A DNA stretch of 25,097 nucleotides from positions 1 to 25,097 of IMG/VR virus record IMGVR_UViG_3300007510_000067. One strand, written 5' to 3'. The position numbers and the translations under genes were made by a program. The stretch's first letter is position 1. The number at the start of each line of letters is the position of its first letter. The stretch comes from a virus. A model generated the notes under the pieces. It did not search any database, was not told where the DNA came from, and saw only the letters and a program-made list of their open reading frames with translations. Of this stretch, positions 6,751 through 13,943 are shown piece by piece.

Positions 6751-7827
6751 ATGAATAAAAAAATAATTGCATTAGGTTTAATGCTATCATCGTCAATTGC
6801 ATTAGCAGACACTTTTACATTTATCTCGCCACAGAAGCCAGGTTCTGGTACATCTCAGTGGACTGATATTGTTGTTAAGGAGTTAAGAAAGCATATGCCA
6901 GGAGATACTTTAAATGTACGTTACTTCCCAGGAGCTAGAGATATTCCTGCAATTAACGCATTTCAAGAAGAGCTTAGATATGATAACAATAACATCGTAG
7001 TATCACATGGCGGTAATGGTGTTAGTTTCTTACAAGAACCTACAGCCAAATACAAGTATGGTGATTGGGATTCAATTGGTATGATGAATTTAAATATTAT
7101 TAATGCTAAATCAAAGGACTTTAATCCATATGAAAAGAGTTTCTGGTCTAGTAATAAAGTAAAATTTGCTGCTTCATCTGGTAGAGTTCCAGATGCAATG
7201 GGTATGACATTATTACTTTGTGGTCCTGGTAAATCAGTTGAAGAATACGGTGCTTGCTTCAAAGAGAATGTTAATTGGGTTAAGGGTATGAAGAACGGTG
7301 AACGTCGTTTAGCTTTTAAGAGAGGCGAGTTAAATGCTGATAGAGAAAATCCAGCAGCATACAAAAAACATATTATGCCTAATGAAAAATCTGAACTATG
7401 GTTCCATCATGGTATCCTTCAAGCAGATGGCTCACATGGTGATGATATTAACTTCCCAGGTTATCAAGTAGAAATTCTATTCGAAAAGATGTATGGGGTT
7501 AAACCAGAAGGTGATTTTTACAATGCATATAAGCTAGTTAAATCATTTAGAGATTCACTACAAAAAGCAATGTGGGTAAATAAAAATAACCCTAATCGTG
7601 ATAAGTTAGTGGCGGCTCTTACTAAGATGTCAAATGACGCGGAAAGTATTAAGGCTATTCAGAAGAAAGTTGGTAAATATGATTGGGTAATTGGTGATGC
7701 TGGTAATAAGCAACGTGATACTCTAATGTCATTTATCACTGAAGATGCCTTAACAGATCTAGTTAAATTCTCTAAAGAAACATTAGATGTTAATGCAACC
7801 GTGAAATCTGATCTTATCAATAAGTAA
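6751..7827 (+). CDS. tctC: TctC-like periplasmic solute-binding protein
   Basis: Starting at ATG 6751 (AAGGAA at 6741-6746), the 358-residue product opens with a textbook signal peptide: MNKK, a hydrophobic core, then ALA before D20. The mature start FTFISPQKPGSGTSQWTDIVV and RYFPGARDIPAIN resembles TctC proteins, which begin with a PG.G.D.. loop and a PGAGG-type loop. The rest is divergent and somewhat longer than the usual 320 or so residues. It presumably captures a substrate in the host periplasm for TctA. It lies 25 nt after tctA and abuts the next gene without a gap. Substrate unknown. Confidence 0.75.
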   Translation: MNKKIIALGLMLSSSIALADTFTFISPQKPGSGTSQWTDIVVKELRKHMPGDTLNVRYFPGARDIPAINAFQEELRYDNNNIVVSHGGNGVSFLQEPTAKYKYGDWDSIGMMNLNIINAKSKDFNPYEKSFWSSNKVKFAASSGRVPDAMGMTLLLCGPGKSVEEYGACFKENVNWVKGMKNGERRLAFKRGELNADRENPAAYKKHIMPNEKSELWFHHGILQADGSHGDDINFPGYQVEILFEKMYGVKPEGDFYNAYKLVKSFRDSLQKAMWVNKNNPNRDKLVAALTKMSNDAESIKAIQKKVGKYDWVIGDAGNKQRDTLMSFITEDALTDLVKFSKETLDVNATVKSDLINK

Positions 7828-8493
7828 ATGACTCCGAAGATTTTACTAATTACCGGGCCGCAAGGCTCGGGAAATCATGTATTTTCTAAGATCATGGCCC
7901 TCCATCCAGAAGTAAATGGGTGGGAGGCCCTTAACAGAGAATATTGGGTTAATCATGAATTAGAACCATTTAAAGATATTTGGTCAAATCCTGAATTAAT
8001 TTCTCAAATTGATTGGTCTGAAAATGAATATTGGGTTATTAGTATTAGTAGTCCCTATGTTGATTTTTGTAGAGAAGGTACTAAAACTTTTTACCCAAAA
8101 TACAAAGAGGTAATTGCTGAGTTAAAAGAACAATGTCAAGTTCAGGTTGGTATTATTGGAAGAGATACTACAATAATGTCGATGGAACAATTGAGAAAAA
8201 GAGGGGTTAAAAGCTACCACAATTTCTTAAATAAGATAGAAGATATAACAGGGGATAATGATGTTGTATTTTTAAGTCAGGAATTACTATTTTTATATAG
8301 GCATGAATATTTAAAGAATATCAATAATCAACTAATTGTTCCTATTGACTATAACAACAATAAATTGCATTATATTCTAAATGAAGATTATAATGAAAAA
8401 TTTATACAGTATATAGATCAGTCTTGGTTGGACACAAGAATAGGACCTGATGGTAAATTAAAGGATGGATCTTTACCGCATGACATTGACTAA
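7828..8493 (+). CDS. P-loop sulfotransferase-like protein
   Basis: This 221-residue protein starts with a strand and a GPQGSGNH loop (residues 10-17), followed by FSKIMALHPEVNGW. That layout is typical of sulfotransferase-type P-loops, which bind PAPS phosphate and lack the GK(S/T) lysine of normal ATPases; here the lysine is replaced by N. A later VGIIGRDTTIMSMEQLRKRG segment could hold a 3'-phosphate-binding Arg/Ser pair. It is directly joined to tctC (ATG follows TAA). The acceptor is unknown; a P-loop nucleotide kinase relative is an alternative. Confidence 0.55.
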   Translation: MTPKILLITGPQGSGNHVFSKIMALHPEVNGWEALNREYWVNHELEPFKDIWSNPELISQIDWSENEYWVISISSPYVDFCREGTKTFYPKYKEVIAELKEQCQVQVGIIGRDTTIMSMEQLRKRGVKSYHNFLNKIEDITGDNDVVFLSQELLFLYRHEYLKNINNQLIVPIDYNNNKLHYILNEDYNEKFIQYIDQSWLDTRIGPDGKLKDGSLPHDID

Positions 8494-8710
8494 ACGTGAT
8501 CATGTCTGGTATGTAAAATACCTAAGCGCCATAGTAATTCTTATTGCCATGGTGTTTCATGTTAAAGGCTGGACTCCCTACAACAGTTACATACAGATTA
8601 TAGGGGCTTTAGGCTGGATATATGTAGGATACAAATGGGATGAAAGGTCCCTAATACTTAATTTTTTACCTCAACTTTTTATTATAGGAATAGTGTTATG
8701 GACGAGCTAA
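8480..8710 (+). CDS. Small membrane protein, three hydrophobic segments
   Basis: From ATG 8480 (GGAT at 8467-8470 upstream; the frame is open from ATG 8465) the product is 76 residues. After TKRDHVWYVKY come three hydrophobic segments: LSAIVILIAMVFHV, IQIIGALGWIYVGY and ILNFLPQLFIIGIVLW. The pattern RDHVWY.KY...I and a WIYVGYKWDERSLI turn recall a small conserved membrane protein of T4-like marine phages. In this setting it is also the only candidate for a TctB-like small subunit, but TctB is about twice as long with four segments, so I do not make that call. Confidence 0.6.
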   Translation: MTLTKRDHVWYVKYLSAIVILIAMVFHVKGWTPYNSYIQIIGALGWIYVGYKWDERSLILNFLPQLFIIGIVLWTS

Positions 8711-8725
8711 GACCGAGTGAATATA

Positions 8726-9310
8726 ATGATTCATAATTTAGCTTTTTCAGGTGGTGTTGATTCATCTTTATTATTATATCTTTTAGCAGAGCAGGCCAGT
8801 GATGGTATAATTATTAATACTCGGACCATTGACGTAAAAAGAAGACCAGCTGTTAAAATGCAGGTTGAAAAAATTATTGAATTTATATTAAATGAATTTC
8901 CCAATGCAACTATTTTAAGCTCATTTAAAGAGATTCCCAATGAATTAGATTTATCTCAGAAAGAATTTCAGAAGGCTAAAGCTATATTATCGAAAGAATA
9001 TTTTAAAGGGTGTTTGTCCGGTATAACTAACCAAATGCCTAAAGATTATTATATAGGTAGATACCATCCCAAGTCTGATATGACATATGCTGAAGATGCA
9101 GTTATGTCTTTAAGAAAGAATATTAAAGGTGTTTATGCTAATATGGATAAAAGGGATATTGCTTTAATATATAAAGAAAGAGGCTTATTACAGACTTTAT
9201 TTCCTTTAACTATATCATGCACATTCCCTATTAATTTAACTGATCCTTGTAACAAATGCATTGGTTGTAAAGAAACTTACGCGGCTTTTTATGACTACCT
9301 ATATAAATAA
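8726..9310 (+). CDS. QueC-like 7-cyano-7-deazaguanine synthase (PP-loop ATPase)
   Basis: SGGVDSS (residues 8-14 from ATG 8726) is the PP-loop ATP pyrophosphatase motif. The C-terminus holds C165, C175, C178 and C181 (DPCNKCIGCKE), the zinc-binding spacing typical of QueC, which converts 7-carboxy-7-deazaguanine to preQ0. The middle is divergent and shorter than cellular QueC (194 versus about 220-230 residues). The start could also be GTG 8717; GAG at 8715-8717 favours ATG 8726. Phage QueC is known from preQ0-type DNA modification pathways, but no QueD, QueE, FolE or DpdA is in this window. Confidence 0.65.
   Translation: MIHNLAFSGGVDSSLLLYLLAEQASDGIIINTRTIDVKRRPAVKMQVEKIIEFILNEFPNATILSSFKEIPNELDLSQKEFQKAKAILSKEYFKGCLSGITNQMPKDYYIGRYHPKSDMTYAEDAVMSLRKNIKGVYANMDKRDIALIYKERGLLQTLFPLTISCTFPINLTDPCNKCIGCKETYAAFYDYLYK
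9302..9309 (+). promoter_or_regulatory. T4-type late promoter element TATAAATA upstream of hsp20
   Basis: An exact TATAAATA, the T4 late promoter consensus, overlaps the stop codon of the QueC-like gene and lies about 85 nt before hsp20. The motif is all A/T and occurs several times by chance in this DNA, so the support is mainly its position before a gene that lacks a copy of the GGGTTTACTTTTG promoter. Confidence 0.5.
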
Positions 9311-9341
9311 ATATGTAAGTGCTTCGGGCTTATAAACAGGA

Positions 9342-9361
9342 AGTGATCCAAGAGGATCACT
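9342..9361 (+). promoter_or_regulatory. Perfect 8-bp hairpin in the hsp20 leader
   Basis: AGTGATCC (9342-9349) and GGATCACT (9354-9361) form a perfect stem with loop AAGA. No T-run follows, so it is not a standard terminator. It lies 33 nt before the hsp20 ATG, upstream of the AGGAG ribosome site, and would be in the 5' leader of a message from the late promoter. It may stabilise or process the mRNA. Confidence 0.55.
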
Positions 9362-9394
9362 ATAATTACAACTCGCTTAACAGGAGAAAACACT

Positions 9395-9826
9395 ATGGCA
9401 AACTTTAATCAAGATTTGTTCTTCGGCTTCGATTCATTATTTGATTCGATCAATCAACCTCAAAAACAACAGTCGTACCCACCATATAACGTAATCAAGA
9501 AAGGTGATAATCATTACTTTATTGAAATCGCAGTGGCTGGCTTTAAATCAGAACATATCAATTTGACTTTAGAGAAGGGTATATTAACAGTAGAAGGTAC
9601 AAGACCTCTTACTGATGAAGCAACGGACTATGTTCATAAGGGCATTTCAACAAGAGACTTTACAAGATCATTTACATTAGCAGAAACCATTAAAGTGGTT
9701 GGCGCAGATATTGTGGATGGATTGTTATTGATTGGTCTTGAAAATGAAGTACCAGAGGCAGAAAAGCCACAAACTATTAACCTTGGTGAATTTAGTAAAA
9801 AAGCTAAAGAACTACTACTAGGTTAA
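9395..9826 (+). CDS. hsp20: Hsp20 / alpha-crystallin small heat shock protein
   Basis: The 143-residue protein has the IbpA-like alpha-crystallin domain: YPPYNVIKKGDNHYFIEIAVAGFKSEHI at the start of the fold, LTVEG, HKGISTRDFTRSFTLAE, and the GLL.IGLENEVPE strand, ending with KPQTI that supplies the IxI-type tail. Small Hsps hold unfolding proteins and are common in T4-like marine phages, where they may protect virion or replication proteins. AGGAG lies just upstream of ATG. A TATAAATA element and a hairpin in the leader suggest late expression. Confidence 0.92.
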   Translation: MANFNQDLFFGFDSLFDSINQPQKQQSYPPYNVIKKGDNHYFIEIAVAGFKSEHINLTLEKGILTVEGTRPLTDEATDYVHKGISTRDFTRSFTLAETIKVVGADIVDGLLLIGLENEVPEAEKPQTINLGEFSKKAKELLLG

Positions 9827-9834
9827 ATTTGTAA

Positions 9835-9866
9835 TATACAGTATACATTAACACGTGTACTGTATA
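9835..9866 (+). repeat. 12-bp inverted repeat between hsp20 and the next gene
   Basis: TATACAGTATAC (9835-9846) pairs with GTGTACTGTATA (9855-9866) at 11 of 12 positions plus one G-T wobble, with an 8-nt loop. It begins 9 nt after the hsp20 stop and ends 23 nt before the next ATG. No T-run follows. It could be an RNA hairpin separating the two messages or a two-fold operator for a DNA-binding protein. Confidence 0.65.
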
Positions 9867-9889
9867 CCACACTATACAATGGAGACATT

Positions 9890-10177
9890 ATGATACAACT
9901 AGTAAGATTAACAACAGGTGAAGAAATTCTTTGCAAAATTGAAAAGGACACTGCAACACTAATTACTGTTACAGATCCGGTCCAACTTATTCCAACCCAA
10001 GAAGGCACTATTGCTTTTGCTCCTTATATGGCTTATTGTGAAATTGATAAGTTACATATTAAGGTAGAACATATTATGTTTATTGTCCAGCCTGAGCCGG
10101 GTTTGGTAGATAAGTATAAATCTATGATTGGTGATGCACCAACTATTGATACTGGAGAGCAAAAAATAATCGTATAA
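9890..10177 (+). CDS. Conserved small phage protein of unknown function
   Basis: The 95-residue protein starts MIQLVRLTTGEEILCKIE and continues with ITVTDPVQLIPTQEG.IAFAPYMAY and VEHIMFIVQPEPGL. I recognise this as a protein widespread in T4-like cyanophages, usually next to hsp20 or gene 43. The short strand-rich layout with a TGEE.. turn suggests a small LSm/SH3-like barrel, which is inference. GGAG at 9881-9884 precedes the ATG. The next promoter starts just after the stop. Confidence 0.7.
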   Translation: MIQLVRLTTGEEILCKIEKDTATLITVTDPVQLIPTQEGTIAFAPYMAYCEIDKLHIKVEHIMFIVQPEPGLVDKYKSMIGDAPTIDTGEQKIIV

Positions 10178-10178
10178 A

Positions 10179-10210
10179 GGGTTTACTTTTGGTGCTAAGT
10201 ATGTTATAAT
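10179..10210 (+). promoter_or_regulatory. Promoter P3, for DNA polymerase
   Basis: GGGTTTACTTTTG at 10179-10191 is followed by TATAAT at 10205-10210 with a 17-bp spacer from TTTACT (10182-10187). TGT precedes the -10 box. The polymerase ATG at 10217 is 7 nt after the -10 box, so transcription should begin on or next to the start codon. Confidence 0.87.
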
Positions 10211-10216
10211 ATACTT

Positions 10217-12721
10217 ATGAATCAAAAAATGTATACGAATGCCTATCGGTTTGGCAAAAATATCCGATACCTTGGTTATGAAAATGGGAAGCGTGTGCAA
10301 CGCACAATTCCTTTTAAACCAACACTTTATGTCACCTCCCAAGATCCTAAGTCTACCTGGAAATCTCTAGAAGGATCACCCGTGGAACCAATTGTCTTTG
10401 GCTCTATGAGGGAGGCTTCTGACTTCTCAAAGCAATATGCTAATGTCAATAAGTTTAAGATATATGGTAACACCAACTATGTTGCTCAATATCTTAATCA
10501 GGAGTTCCCCGGAAAAATTAAGTGGGATCCGAAACATATTAACATAACATCTGTCGATATTGAAACTAAATTCGATGATGGCTTTCCATATCCGGAAGTT
10601 GCTGACCAAGAAGTAACTGCCATTACATGTAAGAATAACATTGATGATATTTACTATGTCTTTGGGTGTGGTGAATATGATGTAGAAAAATCTATCATGC
10701 AAGATAATCAGGTGAAGTATATCAAATGTAATGATGAAAAGGAGTTGTTACTTCGTTATACATTACATATGCAAACCGTGGATATTATTACTGGCTGGAA
10801 TGTCCGCTTCTTTGATATACCATACCTTGTTAATAGAATTGAAAAGATATGTGGTAAAGAGATAATGAAAAAGTTATCTCCTTGGGGTGATGTAACATTA
10901 AGAGAAATTGAATCATTTGGATCTAAAAAGCAAACATTCAATCTTAAAGGTGTTGCTATATTAGACTACATTGAGTTATATAAGAAATTTACATACACTG
11001 CCCAAGAATCATATAAGTTAGATCATATTGCACACGTTGAATTAGGTGATAGTAAAATATCATATGAAGAACATGGTGACCTTATGGATCTATATACTAA
11101 TGACTACCAAAAGTTTATTGACTACAATATTAAAGACGTAGAGATTGTGGATAGACTCGAAGATAAAATGGGTCTTATTACTCTCGCAATGACTATGGCT
11201 TACAAAGGTGGTGTAAATTTTGAGGAAGTACTAGGCACTGTGGCTATTTGGGACTCAATTATTTACCGAGATCTATCAGACGGTCATGTGGCAATCCCAC
11301 AAAACAATGAGTCGGTAAAGGGTGATTATCCTGGTGGTTATGTTAAGGATCCTATGGTAGGAATGCATGATTGGGTTGTATCCTTTGACTTAAACTCACT
11401 ATATCCATCTCTTATTATGCAATACAATATGTCTCCTGAGACTATTCTATCTAATACTGAGGTTGGTGTAACACCCGATGGCATTTTAAATGAGACAATC
11501 ACTAATAAAGTCCCAGACACTGCTATGGCTGCTAATGGTGTTAGGTTTGATACTAAAAAGATTGGAGTACTACCTAGAATTGTAGAAGAACTATATGCTG
11601 AACGTGTAGGTGTTAAAGAGGAGATGTTGAAGGCCCAACAGGAAATGGAAGGGGCTAAAGATAAATCTAAAACAGAACAATACGCTATTGAAAAACGAAT
11701 AGCAATTGCCAAGAACAAACAAATGGCTATTAAGATTCTACTCAACTCTTTGTATGGTGCAATGGGAAACAAATGGTTTAGGTACTTTGATATGAGGATT
11801 GCCGAGGGTATCACATTATCCGGCCAGACTACTATTAAGTGGGCAGAGAAACATCTTAATAAATTTTTAAATAAAACTCTGGAGAGTGATGGAAACACTG
11901 ATTATGTCATTGCTATTGATACTGATTCTGTTTATGTTAACTTGGGTCCTCTTATACATAAGCTTAACCCTAATAAACCTATTGATTTTCTTGATCAAGT
12001 TTGTGGTACAACATTGGAAGATGTCCTTACTAACGCTTATGATGATTTATACAATAGGTTGGGTGGCAGATCTAATAAAATGGTCATGGGTAGAGAAGTT
12101 ATTGCTGATCGAGGTATTTGGACAGCTAAGAAACGGTATATCTTAAATGTACATGATAATGAGGGAGTTAGATATACTAAACCTAAGTTAAAGATTATGG
12201 GTATTGAAGCAATCAAATCCTCGACTCCAGCGATATGCAGACAAGCTCTTAAGGATATGTTTACTACAATTATTACTAAGAATGAAAGTGCTGTTCAGGA
12301 TGAAATAGCATCATTTAAAGATATATTTCTAAAGTCATCAGCAGAGGAAGTATCATTTCCTAGGGGAATACATGAACTCAAAAAGTGGGAAGATGAAAAG
12401 ACTATATACTCTAAAGGAACACCAATTCATGTTAGAGGTGCTATAATGCATAACCATGCTGTTAAAGAAAAGAAACTATCGAGAAAGATTAATGCTATTG
12501 AGTCAGGAGATAAAGTAAAATTTACATATCTTAAAATGCCTAATCCAATAAAGAGTAACGTTATCTCGTTTGTGGATTATCTTCCCAGACAGTTTAAATT
12601 AGATGACTATATAGATTATAATACACAATTTGAAAAGACTTTTGTATCTGTTATTAAACCTATATTAACATCTATTGGATGGGAAATAGAAAAGACTGTA
12701 TCTCTTGAAGACTTTTTTTAA
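10217..12721 (+). CDS. 43: DNA polymerase (family B, T4 gp43-like)
   Basis: The 834-residue enzyme (T4 gp43 is 898) has the proofreading domain with DIE at 114-116 (SVDIETKFD), GWNVRFFDIPYL (193-204) and YNIKDVEIVD (303 onward). The polymerase motifs follow: motif A SFDLNSLYPS (D391), motif B KILLNSLYGAMGN (from K506) and motif C IDTDSVY (D568, D570). The chain appears complete, with a C-terminal LEDFF end resembling a clamp-binding tail. There is no Shine-Dalgarno sequence before the ATG, and promoter P3 places the transcript start at the ATG, so leaderless translation is likely, at odds with the classic T4 pattern. Confidence 0.97.
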   Translation: MNQKMYTNAYRFGKNIRYLGYENGKRVQRTIPFKPTLYVTSQDPKSTWKSLEGSPVEPIVFGSMREASDFSKQYANVNKFKIYGNTNYVAQYLNQEFPGKIKWDPKHINITSVDIETKFDDGFPYPEVADQEVTAITCKNNIDDIYYVFGCGEYDVEKSIMQDNQVKYIKCNDEKELLLRYTLHMQTVDIITGWNVRFFDIPYLVNRIEKICGKEIMKKLSPWGDVTLREIESFGSKKQTFNLKGVAILDYIELYKKFTYTAQESYKLDHIAHVELGDSKISYEEHGDLMDLYTNDYQKFIDYNIKDVEIVDRLEDKMGLITLAMTMAYKGGVNFEEVLGTVAIWDSIIYRDLSDGHVAIPQNNESVKGDYPGGYVKDPMVGMHDWVVSFDLNSLYPSLIMQYNMSPETILSNTEVGVTPDGILNETITNKVPDTAMAANGVRFDTKKIGVLPRIVEELYAERVGVKEEMLKAQQEMEGAKDKSKTEQYAIEKRIAIAKNKQMAIKILLNSLYGAMGNKWFRYFDMRIAEGITLSGQTTIKWAEKHLNKFLNKTLESDGNTDYVIAIDTDSVYVNLGPLIHKLNPNKPIDFLDQVCGTTLEDVLTNAYDDLYNRLGGRSNKMVMGREVIADRGIWTAKKRYILNVHDNEGVRYTKPKLKIMGIEAIKSSTPAICRQALKDMFTTIITKNESAVQDEIASFKDIFLKSSAEEVSFPRGIHELKKWEDEKTIYSKGTPIHVRGAIMHNHAVKEKKLSRKINAIESGDKVKFTYLKMPNPIKSNVISFVDYLPRQFKLDDYIDYNTQFEKTFVSVIKPILTSIGWEIEKTVSLEDFF

Positions 12722-12727
12722 TAAAAA

Positions 12728-12759
12728 GGGTTTACTTTTGACAAGAAATGTGTTATAAT
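12728..12759 (+). promoter_or_regulatory. Promoter P4, shared phage promoter family
   Basis: GGGTTTACTTTTG at 12728-12740; TTTACT (12731-12736) and TATAAT (12754-12759, TGT before it) are 17 bp apart. The spacer start ACAAGAAAT is identical to that in P5. Unlike P1, P2, P3 and P5 there is no ATG at +7; a short leader with AGGA (12774-12777) precedes the glycosyltransferase. Confidence 0.87.
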
Positions 12760-12786
12760 ATATTATATAAATCAGGAAAATAAATT

Positions 12787-13674
12787 ATGAATCCAAAATA
12801 TCCAGTTTACATCATCTCGAAAGGCAGAGCTGATAGTAGAATGACTTCCAAGACTCTAGAAGAGATTGGAGTGCCTTATAGAATTGTTATTGAAAAATCA
12901 GAGTATGAAGACTACGCTGCTGTAATTGACCCGGCTAAAATTCTAACTCTCCCAGAAGGATTTAGAGATGATCCAGAGCTTGCCTTCCCAGATGTAGATG
13001 GAAGACTTGGTGGTTCTATTCCAGTTCGTAATTGGGTTTGGAAACACTCTATGGAAGAAGGACATAAGAAGCATTGGATTTTAGATGATAACATTCGTCA
13101 CTTCTATAGACTAAATAGAAATTTAAAGGTACGTGTAACATCAGGAACTACTTTTAGACTATGTGAAATTTTTACTGACAGATATAAAGACATTGGAATG
13201 TCTGGTATGAACTATGCGTTCTTTGCTCCTAGGTCTCAAAAGAAAGCTCCATTCTATGTTAATACTAGAATTTATTCATGTATCCTTATTAACAATGAGG
13301 TTGAACATAGATGGAGAGGCAAGTACAATGAGGATACAGATTTAAGTTTACGAGTACTTAAGTCTGGGTATAGAACTATTCTATTCAATGCTTATTTATG
13401 TGGTAAAGCAGCAACTCACTCGATGAAGGGTGGTAATACGGAAGAAGTATATGAAGTTAAAGATGGCCAAAGCTCTGATAACCGTAGAGAGTTTGCTGAG
13501 TCTCTTAAGGCTCAACACCCAGATGTGGTTGAAGTAATTATGAGATGGGGAAGATGCCATCACTTAGTTAACTATCGAGTCTTTAAGCAACCACTCGAAT
13601 ATAAAGATGACTATATACCTAAGTATGGTGTAAACGAATACGGATTAAAAATGATAACAATGGAGGAAGAATAA
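12787..13674 (+). CDS. Glycosyltransferase of the TET-associated (TAGT-like) type
   Basis: This 295-residue protein begins YPVYIISKGRADSRMT, then has GVPYRIVIEKSEYEDY, IPVRNWVWKHS, a metal-binding-type WILDDNI (D100, D101) and KYNEDTDLSLRV (E182, D183, D185), the acidic motifs of GT-A glycosyltransferases. The overall pattern matches the phage family described as TET-associated glycosyltransferases, thought to glycosylate hypermodified DNA bases. It lies right after DNA polymerase and before an epimerase and an NDP-sugar dehydrogenase. No TET/JBP dioxygenase is in this window, so DNA as acceptor is inference; a virion or surface glycan is the alternative. Confidence 0.65.
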   Translation: MNPKYPVYIISKGRADSRMTSKTLEEIGVPYRIVIEKSEYEDYAAVIDPAKILTLPEGFRDDPELAFPDVDGRLGGSIPVRNWVWKHSMEEGHKKHWILDDNIRHFYRLNRNLKVRVTSGTTFRLCEIFTDRYKDIGMSGMNYAFFAPRSQKKAPFYVNTRIYSCILINNEVEHRWRGKYNEDTDLSLRVLKSGYRTILFNAYLCGKAATHSMKGGNTEEVYEVKDGQSSDNRREFAESLKAQHPDVVEVIMRWGRCHHLVNYRVFKQPLEYKDDYIPKYGVNEYGLKMITMEEE

Positions 13675-13943
13675 TGAGTGATAATTTATTTGTAATTACC
13701 GAACAAGAAGAAGAAAGAAATAAGTGGGATGGTTGGGAAGATATGCCTGAGTATGTCCAGGAAAATGATGAAGCATATCATATGATGAAGGTGAGATTTA
13801 GAAACGATGAAGACATTGCAGAGTTTGCTAAGTTAATTGGACAACCTCACATCACTAAGAAGTCTAAGTACACTTGGTTCCCTCGAGTAGATACTACCGA
13901 AAATACACTTTTAAGATGGATTGATGAAGATGATCAAAAATAA
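13674..13943 (+). CDS. Small conserved phage protein of unknown function
   Basis: The 89-residue protein overlaps the preceding stop by one base. It is acidic at both ends, with a core RFRNDEDIAEFAKLIGQPHITKKSKYTWFP that resembles a short domain seen in many phage proteins (F...ED...FA.LIGQ.IT.KTK..W.P). I know of no function. Its tight coupling to the glycosyltransferase suggests it works in the same process, perhaps as a DNA or partner-binding module; that is inference. Confidence 0.6.
   Translation: MSDNLFVITEQEEERNKWDGWEDMPEYVQENDEAYHMMKVRFRNDEDIAEFAKLIGQPHITKKSKYTWFPRVDTTENTLLRWIDEDDQK

Noticed and set aside
8480-8710. Calling the small membrane protein TctB
   Set aside because: It is half the normal length with three rather than four hydrophobic segments and resembles a small membrane protein seen in other marine T4-like phages.
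11338-11898. 186-residue minus-strand ORF opposite DNA polymerase
   Set aside because: It lies wholly opposite the conserved polymerase motifs A and B, has no recognisable domain, and every supported gene in the window is on the + strand.
12711-12722. T-run at the end of the DNA polymerase gene as a terminator
   Set aside because: The Ts encode the terminal Phe codons, and there is no stem just before them.
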